A DNA stretch of 64,000 nt from UBA1723 sp045642085 (GTDB lineage Bacteria > Bacteroidota > Bacteroidia > Bacteroidales > Paludibacteraceae): positions 102,195 through 166,194 of the forward strand of contig JAZUIF010000040.1 in assembly GCA_045642085.1 (NCBI GenBank). The letters run 5' to 3'. Under the pieces are notes generated by a model. The model searched no databases. It was not told where the DNA came from and worked only from the letters and a program-made list of their open reading frames with translations. The position numbers and the translations under genes were made by a program. Position 1 is the first letter of the stretch, and every line of letters starts with the position of its first letter. This document shows positions 41,769 to 51,594 of this stretch, in pieces.

Positions 41769-44207
41769 TCAAAACATTACCTTTTTTACTCGACCTTCCG
41801 ATGAAATAATCAAAGGTACTTTCTTTGGCAACACTAGATTCTGATTTCGGTCGCTACAATATATTTGTCTACCGTATAAATCCCATACGATGACGTCATG
41901 GTCTCGTCTAAACAATTCCAGATCCGTCAAAGATTTTACATTCTCAACCGAACCAACGCCTCTGGTAGCAACAGGAGTAACAACAATTCTATCAACATCC
42001 GAAGGGATTACTAATGAGAACATTTTTTGGTTAGCATATGTTTCTGTCTCAACACTATTACCTCTTGTTCTCTCTACTATCCAATTGTAGTTCTTATCTG
42101 TTAAGTCATTTCCTTCTTTTGCCTGAACAGTAAAAGTTCTACCTGCAAAATCCCATCCATCAAATGATTTTGTCTTCAATTCTACATTATTATAAAAAAG
42201 AATAACACTATCTTCCGGAATCTCTTTCACATTTACACTAACAGGAGAACCAAGGTGGAAGAAAGATTGCAAATCAGCATGAAAATAGTCGGAACGCTTT
42301 TCAATACATTCTTTCAAATAATTATAATGCCAATTACCAGAGCCTCCATCCATACGTAAAGCTTTAGTAAGTTTAATTTCATCTTTAACTAGTTCATATA
42401 TGGAATCTACACAAGCATTATATATTCTATTATTCAAGAAATCTCCATGATAAGCAATTATTCTATCCAAGAAATATGACTTATACTCATCGCTTTCAAG
42501 AATAGCTCTCCACAACTGTGATCCATAATCATCACTTTTGTGTAATCCATCAACCTCATCGCTCAATCCCCATTCAAAATAGCTATTGTCTAGAAAAGAG
42601 ATAAAGGTATTGTCAAAATCATTGGCAATCCATCTCCAAACAGAAGACGAATCATCACGATTCTTAAACAATCTTGTATTATTATACCAGAAATCTCGAT
42701 TGCCGCTAAACAACTCTAAAGCCATCAAGTTTGTATATTCTTCGACATCTATCATCTTTCTCCACTCATCAAGACTATGAGGTGCAGACTGCCAAAATTC
42801 CACTAACTTGTTAAACTCGTCTATTGTTCCACTCTTTACAACTGGATTTTGATTTCCTTCTATTGAAATCAAATCAAAATTTTCAAGTTTATTGTAATTA
42901 GACCAAATATAATCATCATTGGATCTTTCATACATATATAGAAAACCATAATATTCTCCATTTAAGTATACAGAAAGAGCGTCAACTGCTTGATAATCGA
43001 GATCTAAGTAAGATGCCATAGTGAGGCTAACAGCATCTCTCATAAACCCTAACTTCTTATTTCCACATCTTAAATAGATACTTTTGTTTTCTTTTATATT
43101 AGGTTTCAAATGTGGCCAGAAAGTAGACTTGAAATGCTTTTCTCCATATCTTTTTTTAGCATTCAAGACCAAATTTATATAAGGGTCTCCCATTCTGCTT
43201 GTATTTCCTCCCGCTCTACCTTTACATAGGAGATTCTCAGATTGAAACTCTGGATTTATAGGGAAATACTCAAAATTCATTGGTCTGCGGTAGCCCAACG
43301 CCGCACTTATACGATTTCCCATTATTCCTAATTCCTCATCCCAAAAATATAGGCTGTCAGTAATGATAGACACCACATTCTTATCTACAGGACGACCATG
43401 ATTTATATACGACACAGAATTAGACGGAAGCAATGGTTTGCTCTCGTCAAACACTTTCGCTCTAATTATAGTCGTTTTGTCCACATAAATGGGTTCGGAA
43501 TAAATGCTTGAGGAATCCGTTGGTTCTGATCCATCCAATGTATATCGAATGCACAATGATGAATCTATAGGTTGTTGCTCTGAATAATAATCAGGCACCT
43601 CCTTCGCTGACAATTCCACATAAAATGGATCAATGTGTTCCCATATTCCTCCATCTGCAGAGAAATTTACCTTGTGTGGATTTTTTTCAGCAATAGTCGA
43701 ATTAGGTTTGCCTGGAGTAGCTCGAAGCATTGTGCCCCAAGTACTATCAGCTAAATCCAATCCCCAAGAAACATCAGGCTTAATCATTTTAGGATACTCC
43801 AACGAATCAACAATACCACCCTTTTCGTCGAATATATATATATTTCCTCCATCTGTATCCAAATTCATTCTGGCATTTCCCGAATTATCATCACATGTGA
43901 TTGTCAAATAACACAAGGGTAGGATATACCAAATATGATGAAGATCAAGTGATTCCTCATATTTGATTGAAGATCCTAGTCGATACTCACCTAATAAGAC
44001 AACTTCATCTGTAGGGTTATAGATCTCAATCCATGATTCTGGATTTTTCTCTTCATCATAAACACAGTTGATATTGCCATGCATGATTTCAGTGATAATA
44101 ACTTGAGCTTTTGCACTTGTCACAAAACAAGTGCAAAGAAGTATCAATAATCTGCATGACACCATACCTGTTACTTTCTCTAATAATGTATAATTTTTTT
44201 GACTCAT
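41769..44207 (-). CDS. Secreted CotH-kinase-like protein with lamin-tail and chitobiase-like domains
   Basis: 812 residues. The signal peptide ends TSAKA (start 44207; an internal Met at 44165 is a shorter alternative). A lamin-tail domain (about 36-165: IITEIMHGNINC, SWIEIYNPTDEVVLLGEYRL) comes first, then a chitobiase/HEX C-terminal domain (about 195-260: IRYTLDGSEPTDSSSIYSEP). The CotH domain (about 290-640) includes KGRAGGNTS, KSIYLRCGNKK, GFLYMYERSNDDYI and WIANDFDNTF. The C-terminal 45 residues (VIVWDLYGRQIYC, KKVPLIISSEGRVKKVMF) look like a T9SS type A signal. CotH proteins are atypical kinases that phosphorylate spore or surface proteins; the substrate here is unknown. Confidence 0.85.
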   Translation of the reverse strand: MSQKNYTLLEKVTGMVSCRLLILLCTCFVTSAKAQVIITEIMHGNINCVYDEEKNPESWIEIYNPTDEVVLLGEYRLGSSIKYEESLDLHHIWYILPLCYLTITCDDNSGNARMNLDTDGGNIYIFDEKGGIVDSLEYPKMIKPDVSWGLDLADSTWGTMLRATPGKPNSTIAEKNPHKVNFSADGGIWEHIDPFYVELSAKEVPDYYSEQQPIDSSLCIRYTLDGSEPTDSSSIYSEPIYVDKTTIIRAKVFDESKPLLPSNSVSYINHGRPVDKNVVSIITDSLYFWDEELGIMGNRISAALGYRRPMNFEYFPINPEFQSENLLCKGRAGGNTSRMGDPYINLVLNAKKRYGEKHFKSTFWPHLKPNIKENKSIYLRCGNKKLGFMRDAVSLTMASYLDLDYQAVDALSVYLNGEYYGFLYMYERSNDDYIWSNYNKLENFDLISIEGNQNPVVKSGTIDEFNKLVEFWQSAPHSLDEWRKMIDVEEYTNLMALELFSGNRDFWYNNTRLFKNRDDSSSVWRWIANDFDNTFISFLDNSYFEWGLSDEVDGLHKSDDYGSQLWRAILESDEYKSYFLDRIIAYHGDFLNNRIYNACVDSIYELVKDEIKLTKALRMDGGSGNWHYNYLKECIEKRSDYFHADLQSFFHLGSPVSVNVKEIPEDSVILFYNNVELKTKSFDGWDFAGRTFTVQAKEGNDLTDKNYNWIVERTRGNSVETETYANQKMFSLVIPSDVDRIVVTPVATRGVGSVENVKSLTDLELFRRDHDVIVWDLYGRQIYCSDRNQNLVLPKKVPLIISSEGRVKKVMF

Positions 44208-44277
44208 TCAATGAAATATTAATTCATTCTCTCAATCATGATAATGTCGAACGAACAAATTGTTGTTATAACTTTCA

Positions 44278-44285
44278 CAAATATA
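44278..44285 (-). promoter_or_regulatory. -7 box of the CotH gene
   Basis: TATATTTG on the minus strand, 70 bases upstream of the ATG at 44207. Confidence 0.5.
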
Positions 44286-44351
44286 CTTGTATTTTCGGAA
44301 ACTTAAAGTTTATTTTCATTTATTAGCAAAATGATTGAAAATACTTAGCCT

Positions 44352-45536
44352 CTATTTTATCATGATTTTAGTACTCTTAGTTCCATCTATAGTCAACACA
44401 TAGACTCCTGTTGGCAGACAAAATGGATGACAGCTTTGTGTAGAGACAGAAGTCACTAATCGTCCTTCAAAGGTGCGGATATTCAAAGTGTGCTTCTGGT
44501 TATCGAAAAAGATAATTCTATCAGATAAGATTTTAAAGTTGTCTGATGATATTTGCGACACAGGCGTGGTGTTATATAGAGCAGTAAAATGTTCTTCGTG
44601 ATCCTCCATCACATATACGTGGATATTGGAGTCTGAGACAATTTCTCCATTCTCATTTATCCATTGACAACTCTTTGTAGAATCAACTCCATAAGATTTC
44701 AATGTCACATTTATACCTTCAGGGAATGTAGCTGAACGAGAAATTGATGTGTACATACTATCATTATCTGCGTCAAATGTCACCATATATCTTGGCTTGG
44801 TAGCATCAGCAAGCAATTGCAACCTATCGTCAGAAGAATTCTCTATCTCTTCTGTAATGTATCTGCAGAAGTCAATCGCACCTGTTTCCTGAAGATGTAT
44901 ATTGTCCTTAATTCCATCAGGATAATTAGGATATTCTCCAGGATAGTAATTATTGTAACGGTAGTATGTATTATACTCTTTACCTACCATCATAGAGATT
45001 TCCGCACCAAACGTGTTAAGGTCAATAAACGGAGTCTCATAAGCTATTGCTGCTTTCTCCATTGCTTGAGGATATGTCCCATATGTATTATTACGATAGC
45101 CACTGCTTCCCCAAGCATTGGCATTTATTGTTGAAAGCAATACCGGAATCGCACCTTTTTCTCTTGCCTCCTCACAATACTTTCCTATATACATATGAAA
45201 GTCGTCCAATGTGACATATGCATAAGCATTCTTGTTTGAATCATTTGCTCCAAAACAAACAAATAGATAATCTCCACTTTCTAGATCTGCAAGGACTTCT
45301 GGCCAATGCCTATCGTAAAAAGTCTGTGATGATCTTCCTCCTACAGCTCTATCGTCTACTATGACTTTCTCACTATCAAAAAAATATTGAAGTCTGGCTC
45401 CCCATCCCATACATGGATACCATTTAGGTGATTTCCATATCTCTGTTGTGCTGTCGCCAATAATATAGACATGAGTCTGTGCGTTCACGACAACACTTAT
45501 GAATGTACTAACCAACAAAAATAGACGTTTTATCAT
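44352..45536 (-). CDS. Secreted rhamnogalacturonan acetylesterase-like SGNH hydrolase
   Basis: 394 residues. The signal peptide ends VVVNAQ (about 20). The SGNH domain (about 21-235) has block I YIIGDSTTEIW, block II-like VGGRSS, block III CFGANDSN, and block V DNIHLQ with the Asp-His pair. This set matches CE12-type rhamnogalacturonan acetylesterases of pectin breakdown. After a spacer with a short beta-repeat domain (ATKPRYMVTFDADNDS, QCWINENGEIVSDS-like), the C-terminus is a T9SS type A domain (LNIRTFEGRLVTSVS, LPTGVYVLTIDG). It is separated from the CotH gene by 144 bases with that gene's -7 box, and diverges from the beta-galactosidase gene. Confidence 0.85.
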   Translation of the reverse strand: MIKRLFLLVSTFISVVVNAQTHVYIIGDSTTEIWKSPKWYPCMGWGARLQYFFDSEKVIVDDRAVGGRSSQTFYDRHWPEVLADLESGDYLFVCFGANDSNKNAYAYVTLDDFHMYIGKYCEEAREKGAIPVLLSTINANAWGSSGYRNNTYGTYPQAMEKAAIAYETPFIDLNTFGAEISMMVGKEYNTYYRYNNYYPGEYPNYPDGIKDNIHLQETGAIDFCRYITEEIENSSDDRLQLLADATKPRYMVTFDADNDSMYTSISRSATFPEGINVTLKSYGVDSTKSCQWINENGEIVSDSNIHVYVMEDHEEHFTALYNTTPVSQISSDNFKILSDRIIFFDNQKHTLNIRTFEGRLVTSVSTQSCHPFCLPTGVYVLTIDGTKSTKIMIK

Positions 45537-45658
45537 AATTCAATTCATTTGTTAAAATACGAAAATAATAAATATTCAAAACAAAGAGAAGAAAGCTATA
45601 AAAAACTCTTTTTCGAAGGCATTCATTCTTCCCAAAACAAATGTCATTTGTAACATCT

Positions 45659-45693
45659 CATTTCACATTTTAGAAAAACATTTCACATTTTAT
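45659..45693. promoter_or_regulatory. Direct-repeat operator candidate upstream of the beta-galactosidase gene
   Basis: CATTTCACATTTTA occurs at 45659-45672 and again at 45679-45692, 20 bases apart (two helical turns). The second copy ends 30 bases upstream of the -33 box. The spacing and place suit an activator such as an AraC-type HTCS. Confidence 0.45.
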
Positions 45694-45721
45694 TTTGACG
45701 CAAAATATAACTCTTTCCTTT

Positions 45722-45753
45722 TTTGGTTTGCCAGTTTTGTTTTCATAGGTTTG
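45722..45753 (+). promoter_or_regulatory. Consensus promoter of the beta-galactosidase gene
   Basis: TTTG (45722-45725), 20 bases, TAGGTTTG (45746-45753): a full match. It excludes the in-frame ATG at 45723 and supports the start at 45789. Confidence 0.75.
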
Positions 45754-45788
45754 TAGTACATATATTACTTACAAACAACTACAGATAC

Positions 45789-48700
45789 ATGAAAAACAAC
45801 TACACAATGAGAAAGAAAATCGCTAAAGCAGCCGTTGTTTCTGCTTTGCTCTTGCCTTCAGGATTGCCAACTTTATCGTTTGGCCAATCCTGGACTGAAT
45901 GGGATGGCAACCCTAAAACATATGGGGAGAACACTCTAAAACCGCATGCGACGTCGATGCCTTTTTCTACTTTGGAAGATGGTATCAAGGGCGACAGGAA
46001 AGCGTCGGAATGGTATCAGACTTTGTCTGGCACATGGAAATTCCTTCATGTCGACAAACCTTCTGAGCGTGATGACAATTTCTTCAAAGTGGGTTACGAT
46101 GTCTCTGGATGGGACGACATCAAAGTGCCAAGCTCTTGGCAGATTCTTGGCTACGACCACCCTATCTATTCCAACGTGATCTATCCTTGGAACGGTGCAG
46201 ACTGGATGATAAGCCCTCCAGCCGCACCTAAGAATTTCAACCCTGTCGGACACTACAAGCGTTCATTCAAGCTTCCTGCTAAATGGGATGGCAAACGTAT
46301 CCGTCTTCACTTCGAAGGTGTGGAGTCGGCTTACTACGTGTGGGTGAATGGCAAATATGTAGGCTATAGCGAAAACTCATTCACAGATCATGAGTTTGAT
46401 GTGACTGACAAACTAAATATGAGTGGCGACAACGAGATTGCCGTGCAGGTGTTCCGCTGGTGCGACGGTTCGTGGCTTGAGGACCAGGATTTTATCCGTC
46501 TGGCTGGTATCATGCGTGATGTTTATCTTTACGCTACTCCTAAAACTCATATTCAGGATTTCCAATTCAACGCTACCCTTGCGTCCAATTATAAGGATGG
46601 TATCCTAAACGCATCTGTCTGGGTAGACAATTTCGACAAGTCGACTGAATCATCGCTAACCGTCGAGCTTGGACTCTTCGATAAATCCGGCAAAGAGGTT
46701 TTCGCTCCACAAAGTAAGTCAATCTCCTCAATTGAGCCAGGCAAAGAGGCTTCCGTTTATTTCCAGATTCCAGTCGACGCACCACGTCTTTGGTCAGCAG
46801 AATCTCCAAATCTCTACTCTGCTGTTCTTTCTTTGAAGGATGCAAGTGGCAAGACAGTGCAGGTGGAGAGTGCAAAAGTGGGATTCAGAAAAGTGGAATT
46901 GAAGAAAGACAATAATGGAATCACTCGTTTCTATGTCAACAATTCTCCGATAATCCTACGTGGAGTTAACCGCCATGAGATTGATCCAGACAACGGACGT
47001 GTATTGTCGACTGAATTGATATTCAGCGATGTCGCTTTAATGAAGAAATTTAACATCAATGCTTTGCGTACGTCTCACTACCCCAACGATCCTCGCATCT
47101 ATGATATCTGCGACAGTTTAGGTATCTATGTGTTGGATGAGTGTAATGTGGAGTCGCATGGAGCAAACGATAAACTACCTAAAAGTGACGACGACTGGCG
47201 TCCTGCTTGTTTGGAACGTATGTCGTCGATGATTCACCGTGATAAGAATCACCCTTGTGTAATTATATGGTCACTTGGTAATGAGGCTGGTTGGGGTGAT
47301 GTATTCGCCTCAATGCGTGAATATGCTCATCAAGCCGACAATACACGTCCGGTACACTACGAAGGCGATAATAACAACGCGGATGTGCAGAGCTGCATGT
47401 ATTGCGATCCGTGGGGAGTGTCGACCTACAATAACAACAACAAACCTTTTATGCTTTGCGAATATGAGCACGCGATGGGTAATAGTGTAGGCGAAATCGA
47501 CAAATTCGTGGATGCTTTCTATTCCAACCCTCGTGTCTTCGGTGGATTCATCTGGGATTTTATCGACCAAGGGTTGCGTCGAGGAGACTCTGAATATTTC
47601 AATTATGGTGGATTATGGGGCGACAAGCCAAACGACGACAATTTCTGTGCCAATGGACTTGTATTCCCCGATCGTTCTTTGCAGCCTGAAATTTGGGAGG
47701 TGAAGCATGCCTACCAGAATATTCTTGTCAAAGCTAAAGATGCCGCAGCAGGCAAGTTCTCAATTGAAAACCGTTTCGACTTTATCAATATCAATGATAT
47801 CGCAGAAGGATTCTGGAGTTTGAAGGAAGATGGAGTTGAAATAGCAAACGGTAAGCTTGATGCGTCGTCAACAAATGTCAACCCTCTTTCTACTAAAGAA
47901 ATCACTTTGGATTATAAGAAGCCAAGCAATGTCAAGGCTGGTTCATCCTACCAGCTTGATTTCGATTTCCGTTTGAAGGACAAACAGTCTTGGGCTAACG
48001 CAGGTCACAGCATCGCACATGATCAGATTCGTATTAATCTTGGTGAGGGATATTCTCCAAAGATTAACATCGCATCATTGCCAACACAGACAACTGATGA
48101 GTCGAACGGTATGCTTAAAGTGAATGGCTCTGATTTTTCAGTGGAAATCAACACGAAAACTGCCACAATCACCAACTACACTAGCAACGGTGTTCAGCTA
48201 ATCAAAGATGGTCCTGTTCCTAACTTCTGGAGAGCCACTACCGACAACGACCGAGGCAACAAGATGGGCGACCGTTGCAGTGAGTGGAGAAACGCAGGAA
48301 GCAAACGAGTTGTAAACTCATCCAATGTGACTAAAGTGTCAGATCAGGAGACTCGCGTCGACTTTAAGATTTCACTTCCAGAAGCAGGAACTTCAGCTAT
48401 GAGTATGAGCTATACAATCTATGGAAGCGGAGATATTATTGTGGAGTACACTTTGAGTCCAGACGGAAGTAAGGATGAGATTCCAAACATCGGTACGCTC
48501 TTCACTGTTCCAGGTGGATTTGAGAGATTGACATACTTGGGCCGTGGACCTCACGAGAACTACATCGGAAGAAATGCAAGTGCATTCGAAGGTCTCTACT
48601 CTACCCTTGTCGACTCAACAACAATCAAATATATGAAGATTGGAGAGACCGGTCAGCGTACAAATGTCCGTTGGGCTGCACTCACTAATTCAGTTGGTGT

Positions 48701-49712
48701 CGGCTTGATGGTAGTCGGTTCACCATATATGGAAATCAACGCTCAGCATCACACTCCTGAGGATTTGGAGAAGACAGTCTACCCTTGGGATTTGAAGAAC
48801 AACAAGGATATCACTCTACGTGTCGACTTGCAGCAGCAAGGTCTTGGCGGAGTCAATTCATGGGGAGCTAAACCACAAGGGGATCAGATGATGATGCCTA
48901 AGAAGGATTACAGTCATAAGTTTAGAATATGTCCGTTGAAGGGTAAAGTCGACAATCTGACTGAGATAGCAAAACTTGGGTTTAAGAATCTGTCGACAAG
49001 CGACAAAGTGATTGACTATCCAGAAATCAAGTTTGAGATGCCAGAGCAGAAGCCATACGACGAAGCCATCGCCATTCCAGGCGTCTTAGAGGCAGAAAAC
49101 TATGATGAAGGAGGTGCGGGATTAGCATTCCAAGATGATGACGCGGCTAATCAAGGAGGCGTCTATCGCAACGACGACGTGGATATAACTGAGGTCGAAG
49201 GTGGAGGCTACGCTATCGGTTGGACAGCCAAAGGAGAGTGGCTTGAATACACAGTTGATGTCGCCTATACAGAAGCCTACGATTTGGAGTTGAGAGTAGC
49301 CTCTGGTTTGGAAGGTTCAGGATTCTCTCTATTAATCGACGACAAACCAGTCACAGAGAAGATAGAGGTGCCACAAGGCAAAGATTGGGAGAGTTACCAG
49401 ACGATTACAGCGTCGACAAGTGAAATCAAAAAAGGAAAGCATATTCTGAAGCTCTTGATCGAAAGCTCATACGTCAACATCGACTGGATAAAATTCATCT
49501 CTCCTTCACATGCCGATGTGTTCACAACAACAAACGACAATCATATTCCTTACGGCAAATACCTAGTATATGATATTGCAGGACGTTTGATAAAAACAAT
49601 AGACATTACAGATGGATACATTCCGACTAAAATAGAAGGAATTATCAATAAAGGTGTTTATTTGTTAAAATCCATAGAGTCTACACGAATATTTAAAATC
49701 AATGTAGAATAA
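45789..49712 (+). CDS. Secreted GH2 beta-galactosidase with CBM6 and T9SS domain
   Basis: 1307 residues from ATG 45789 (or 45807). The signal peptide ends TLSFGQ. It is LacZ-like in five domains: sugar-binding (SWTEWDGNPKTYG, WKFLHVDKP), immunoglobulin-like, TIM barrel, then the beta small chain (WRATTDNDRGNKMGD, YLGRGPHENYIGRN). The acid/base is Glu499 in SLGNEAGWG and the nucleophile Glu558 in LCEYEHAMGNS. A CBM6-like domain (about 1100-1240: VLEAENYDEGG, GEWLEYTVDVAY, NIDWIKFI) and a T9SS type A signal end the protein. It removes terminal beta-galactose from plant or host glycans at the cell surface. Confidence 0.93.
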   Translation: MKNNYTMRKKIAKAAVVSALLLPSGLPTLSFGQSWTEWDGNPKTYGENTLKPHATSMPFSTLEDGIKGDRKASEWYQTLSGTWKFLHVDKPSERDDNFFKVGYDVSGWDDIKVPSSWQILGYDHPIYSNVIYPWNGADWMISPPAAPKNFNPVGHYKRSFKLPAKWDGKRIRLHFEGVESAYYVWVNGKYVGYSENSFTDHEFDVTDKLNMSGDNEIAVQVFRWCDGSWLEDQDFIRLAGIMRDVYLYATPKTHIQDFQFNATLASNYKDGILNASVWVDNFDKSTESSLTVELGLFDKSGKEVFAPQSKSISSIEPGKEASVYFQIPVDAPRLWSAESPNLYSAVLSLKDASGKTVQVESAKVGFRKVELKKDNNGITRFYVNNSPIILRGVNRHEIDPDNGRVLSTELIFSDVALMKKFNINALRTSHYPNDPRIYDICDSLGIYVLDECNVESHGANDKLPKSDDDWRPACLERMSSMIHRDKNHPCVIIWSLGNEAGWGDVFASMREYAHQADNTRPVHYEGDNNNADVQSCMYCDPWGVSTYNNNNKPFMLCEYEHAMGNSVGEIDKFVDAFYSNPRVFGGFIWDFIDQGLRRGDSEYFNYGGLWGDKPNDDNFCANGLVFPDRSLQPEIWEVKHAYQNILVKAKDAAAGKFSIENRFDFININDIAEGFWSLKEDGVEIANGKLDASSTNVNPLSTKEITLDYKKPSNVKAGSSYQLDFDFRLKDKQSWANAGHSIAHDQIRINLGEGYSPKINIASLPTQTTDESNGMLKVNGSDFSVEINTKTATITNYTSNGVQLIKDGPVPNFWRATTDNDRGNKMGDRCSEWRNAGSKRVVNSSNVTKVSDQETRVDFKISLPEAGTSAMSMSYTIYGSGDIIVEYTLSPDGSKDEIPNIGTLFTVPGGFERLTYLGRGPHENYIGRNASAFEGLYSTLVDSTTIKYMKIGETGQRTNVRWAALTNSVGVGLMVVGSPYMEINAQHHTPEDLEKTVYPWDLKNNKDITLRVDLQQQGLGGVNSWGAKPQGDQMMMPKKDYSHKFRICPLKGKVDNLTEIAKLGFKNLSTSDKVIDYPEIKFEMPEQKPYDEAIAIPGVLEAENYDEGGAGLAFQDDDAANQGGVYRNDDVDITEVEGGGYAIGWTAKGEWLEYTVDVAYTEAYDLELRVASGLEGSGFSLLIDDKPVTEKIEVPQGKDWESYQTITASTSEIKKGKHILKLLIESSYVNIDWIKFISPSHADVFTTTNDNHIPYGKYLVYDIAGRLIKTIDITDGYIPTKIEGIINKGVYLLKSIESTRIFKINVE

Positions 49713-49718
49713 TCCGTA

Positions 49719-49741
49719 GGGGCGATCCCTTGTGGTCGCCC
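49719..49741. repeat. GGGCGA/TCGCCC hairpin after the beta-galactosidase gene
   Basis: GGGCGA and TCGCCC arms around TCCCTTGTGG, then two further GGTCGCCCATTACA-like words at about 49735 and 49755. A repeat cluster rather than a terminator. Confidence 0.5.
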
Positions 49742-49792
49742 ATTACATAAAAACGGTCGCCCATTACACAAGAATGGTCTTCCTTTACATAA

Positions 49793-49830
49793 AAAAAATG
49801 CCACGAGAGAAATCCCGTGGCATTTGTATT
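49793..49830. terminator. Bidirectional terminator between convergent genes
   Basis: ATGCCACG (49799-49806) pairs with CGTGGCAT (49816-49823), with an A-run before and T-rich sequence after, serving both the beta-galactosidase and the barrel-protein transcripts. Confidence 0.8.
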
Positions 49831-49883
49831 TTTATCAGGAATGGAATCCAATTCAGCATTCCTAATTCATCATTTCTAATTTA

Positions 49884-50579
49884 TTAGAACTTCCAACCAA
49901 CACGGATTGCAGGATTGAAATTAACACCGATGTTAGTTTCGTGCTGATGAGCCTTGTTGTCCTTAGAGTCTGTTACCTTACCCTCTTCGTCCTTGCTTAC
50001 TACGTGAGTCTCAGGAGCTACAGTAAAGCCAAGACCGACCTCTGCACCGATATAAAGATCCTTTGCAACGTAGAAATTGAAACCAGTGAAAGCATTAGCT
50101 CCAAAGAAAGGATTTCTGCTCTTTGTCTCTGTCTCAACAACCTTATCTTCTACCTCAACCTCATTGAATACACACTTAGAACCCATACCGAACAAAAGTT
50201 CAGCTCCAATGTATGGCTCAAGACGGTTAGTTCCAGAGAATGAATGTACAATACCTGGCTTAATACTCAAAACAGAATTTGTATTGTGAAAATCTCTCTC
50301 ATCTGCATTAGTACCAGCCTCCTTGTTTACGTTAAAACCAAAACCTAAACGAAGAGTTGTCTCATCAGAAAATGAGTAGTTGAAGTTAAGATTTCCACCG
50401 CTCAAGTTAAAACCATCACCAAGAGAAAGACCTACCTCAGCTCCGAATCTGTCAGAACCACCCTTGAATGTCTTTTCTACAGGAGTAGAAGTCTCCTGTG
50501 ACTGTGCCTCAACTACCTCCTGTGCAGAGATAGTAGCAGCTGCGCAAAGAGCTGCTGTTGCAAAAATAAGTTTTTTCAT
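49884..50579 (-). CDS. Outer-membrane beta-barrel protein
   Basis: 231 residues from ATG 50579 (MKKLIFATAALCAAATISAQ signal peptide); the longer frame to 50615 starts inside the promoter. Alternating strands such as RFGAEVGLSLGDGFNLSGG, NFNYSFSDETTLRLGFGFN and AAELLFGMGSKC-like segments end in a final strand IRVGWKF with a terminal aromatic, the signature of barrel insertion. It is an OmpW/OprF-like small porin family without a clear ligand. Codon bias suggests good expression. Monocistronic. Confidence 0.82.
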   Translation of the reverse strand: MKKLIFATAALCAAATISAQEVVEAQSQETSTPVEKTFKGGSDRFGAEVGLSLGDGFNLSGGNLNFNYSFSDETTLRLGFGFNVNKEAGTNADERDFHNTNSVLSIKPGIVHSFSGTNRLEPYIGAELLFGMGSKCVFNEVEVEDKVVETETKSRNPFFGANAFTGFNFYVAKDLYIGAEVGLGFTVAPETHVVSKDEEGKVTDSKDNKAHQHETNIGVNFNPAIRVGWKF

Positions 50580-50612
50580 GTTATTGTTTTCTAAAACGTT
50601 TTTTGTTGGATG

Positions 50613-50643
50613 CAAATCTAAATAAATAATATCACTTTACAAT
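50613..50643 (-). promoter_or_regulatory. Promoter of the beta-barrel gene
   Basis: On the minus strand, ATTG (50640-50643), 19 bases, TAGATTTG (50613-50620). It fixes the gene start at 50579. Confidence 0.65.
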
Positions 50644-50706
50644 AATACGACCCTTTATTTAGCACAAACAGAACAAAAATAATACACAATTTGTACTTTT
50701 ATCATA

Positions 50707-51162
50707 TCAAATCACTTCCAATATCTGCTCAGCATGCTCTTTGGTCTTGATCTGTTTAGGAGTGAAAATATGAGTGATGACACCCTCTTCATTCACAAGG
50801 AACGTAGTGCGTAGAGTGCCGACACAAGTTTTGCCCATAAACTTTTTCTCTCCCCATGCCCCAAGCTCCTGAAGCAGAGTAGTATCAGTATCAGCAATAA
50901 GATTGAAATTCAAATCCTGTTTTTCAATGAATTTCTGGTGTGACGCAGCTGAATCTTTACTTATTCCGACGATTTCATAACCCTTTGCAGCCAATTCTGC
51001 CTTATGGTCACGTAAAGAGCAAGCCTCAGCAGTACAACCACTTGTATTATCCTTTGGATATGCGTAAAGCACCAACTTCTTTCCACGGAAATCCTCCGCT
51101 TTGATTTCATTGCCGTTCTGGTCTTTGCCAAGAATAGCAGGTATCTTATCTCCTATATTCAT
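50707..51162 (-). CDS. bcp: Thiol peroxidase, BCP/PrxQ type
   Basis: 151 residues from ATG 51162 (MNIGDKIPAILGKDQNGNE). A thioredoxin-dependent peroxiredoxin reducing hydrogen peroxide and organic hydroperoxides in the cytoplasm. The peroxidatic Cys lies in YPKDNTSGCTAEACSLRD and the resolving Cys five residues later in the same motif, the two-Cys arrangement of BCP. VGISKDSAASHQKF and TTFLVNEEGVI are conserved. The start follows the stop of the TIGR04076 gene by a single base, so they are co-transcribed. Confidence 0.93.
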   Translation of the reverse strand: MNIGDKIPAILGKDQNGNEIKAEDFRGKKLVLYAYPKDNTSGCTAEACSLRDHKAELAAKGYEIVGISKDSAASHQKFIEKQDLNFNLIADTDTTLLQELGAWGEKKFMGKTCVGTLRTTFLVNEEGVITHIFTPKQIKTKEHAEQILEVI

Positions 51163-51163
51163 A

Positions 51164-51481
51164 TTATTTATCGTTTTCGTCTTCCATCGTTTCAATCAAG
51201 AAAGAGACTGGGCGAAACCCATCATTACAAGATATCATTGCCGACTTGGGATTCTTCATCCATCCATCGTAGAAATTCTCACCACCATGGGCAAGAGTCA
51301 TCACAAAAGGAGAGATGCTTTCCCAAGCGCTGATGCAAAAACCATCAGGACGCTCCCACCCGTTAGCGATGAACACATCACCTTCGTTCAAGTCGCAAGC
51401 ATGCTCAATAGGATTTTCATATTTTTCCATCAAGTCTGTATAACAAGCTTTACGGACAACTGTAATTTTGATTCTCTTCAT
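51164..51481 (-). CDS. TIGR04076 family protein
   Basis: 105 residues, cytoplasmic. It has the family pattern: an N-terminal basic strand KRIKITVVRKA, then the DLxxKY segment, GDVFIANGWERPDGFCISAW, then HGGENFYDGWM, and the C-terminal CNDGFRPVSFLIE. The function of the family is unknown. The two conserved Cys (AHACDLN and CNDG) and the FC motif could bind metal, which is a guess. It is upstream of bcp in a two-gene unit, which hints at a link with oxidative stress. Confidence 0.78.
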   Translation of the reverse strand: MKRIKITVVRKACYTDLMEKYENPIEHACDLNEGDVFIANGWERPDGFCISAWESISPFVMTLAHGGENFYDGWMKNPKSAMISCNDGFRPVSFLIETMEDENDK

Positions 51482-51594
51482 AATCTACACAAAACATAGG
51501 CAGCCACAAGGGATTGCCCCAACCTCAAAAACAAAATGGGCAACAGAAGCAAAAAGCCTCGTCGCCCATATCTGAACAAACATTGAAATGTCTA

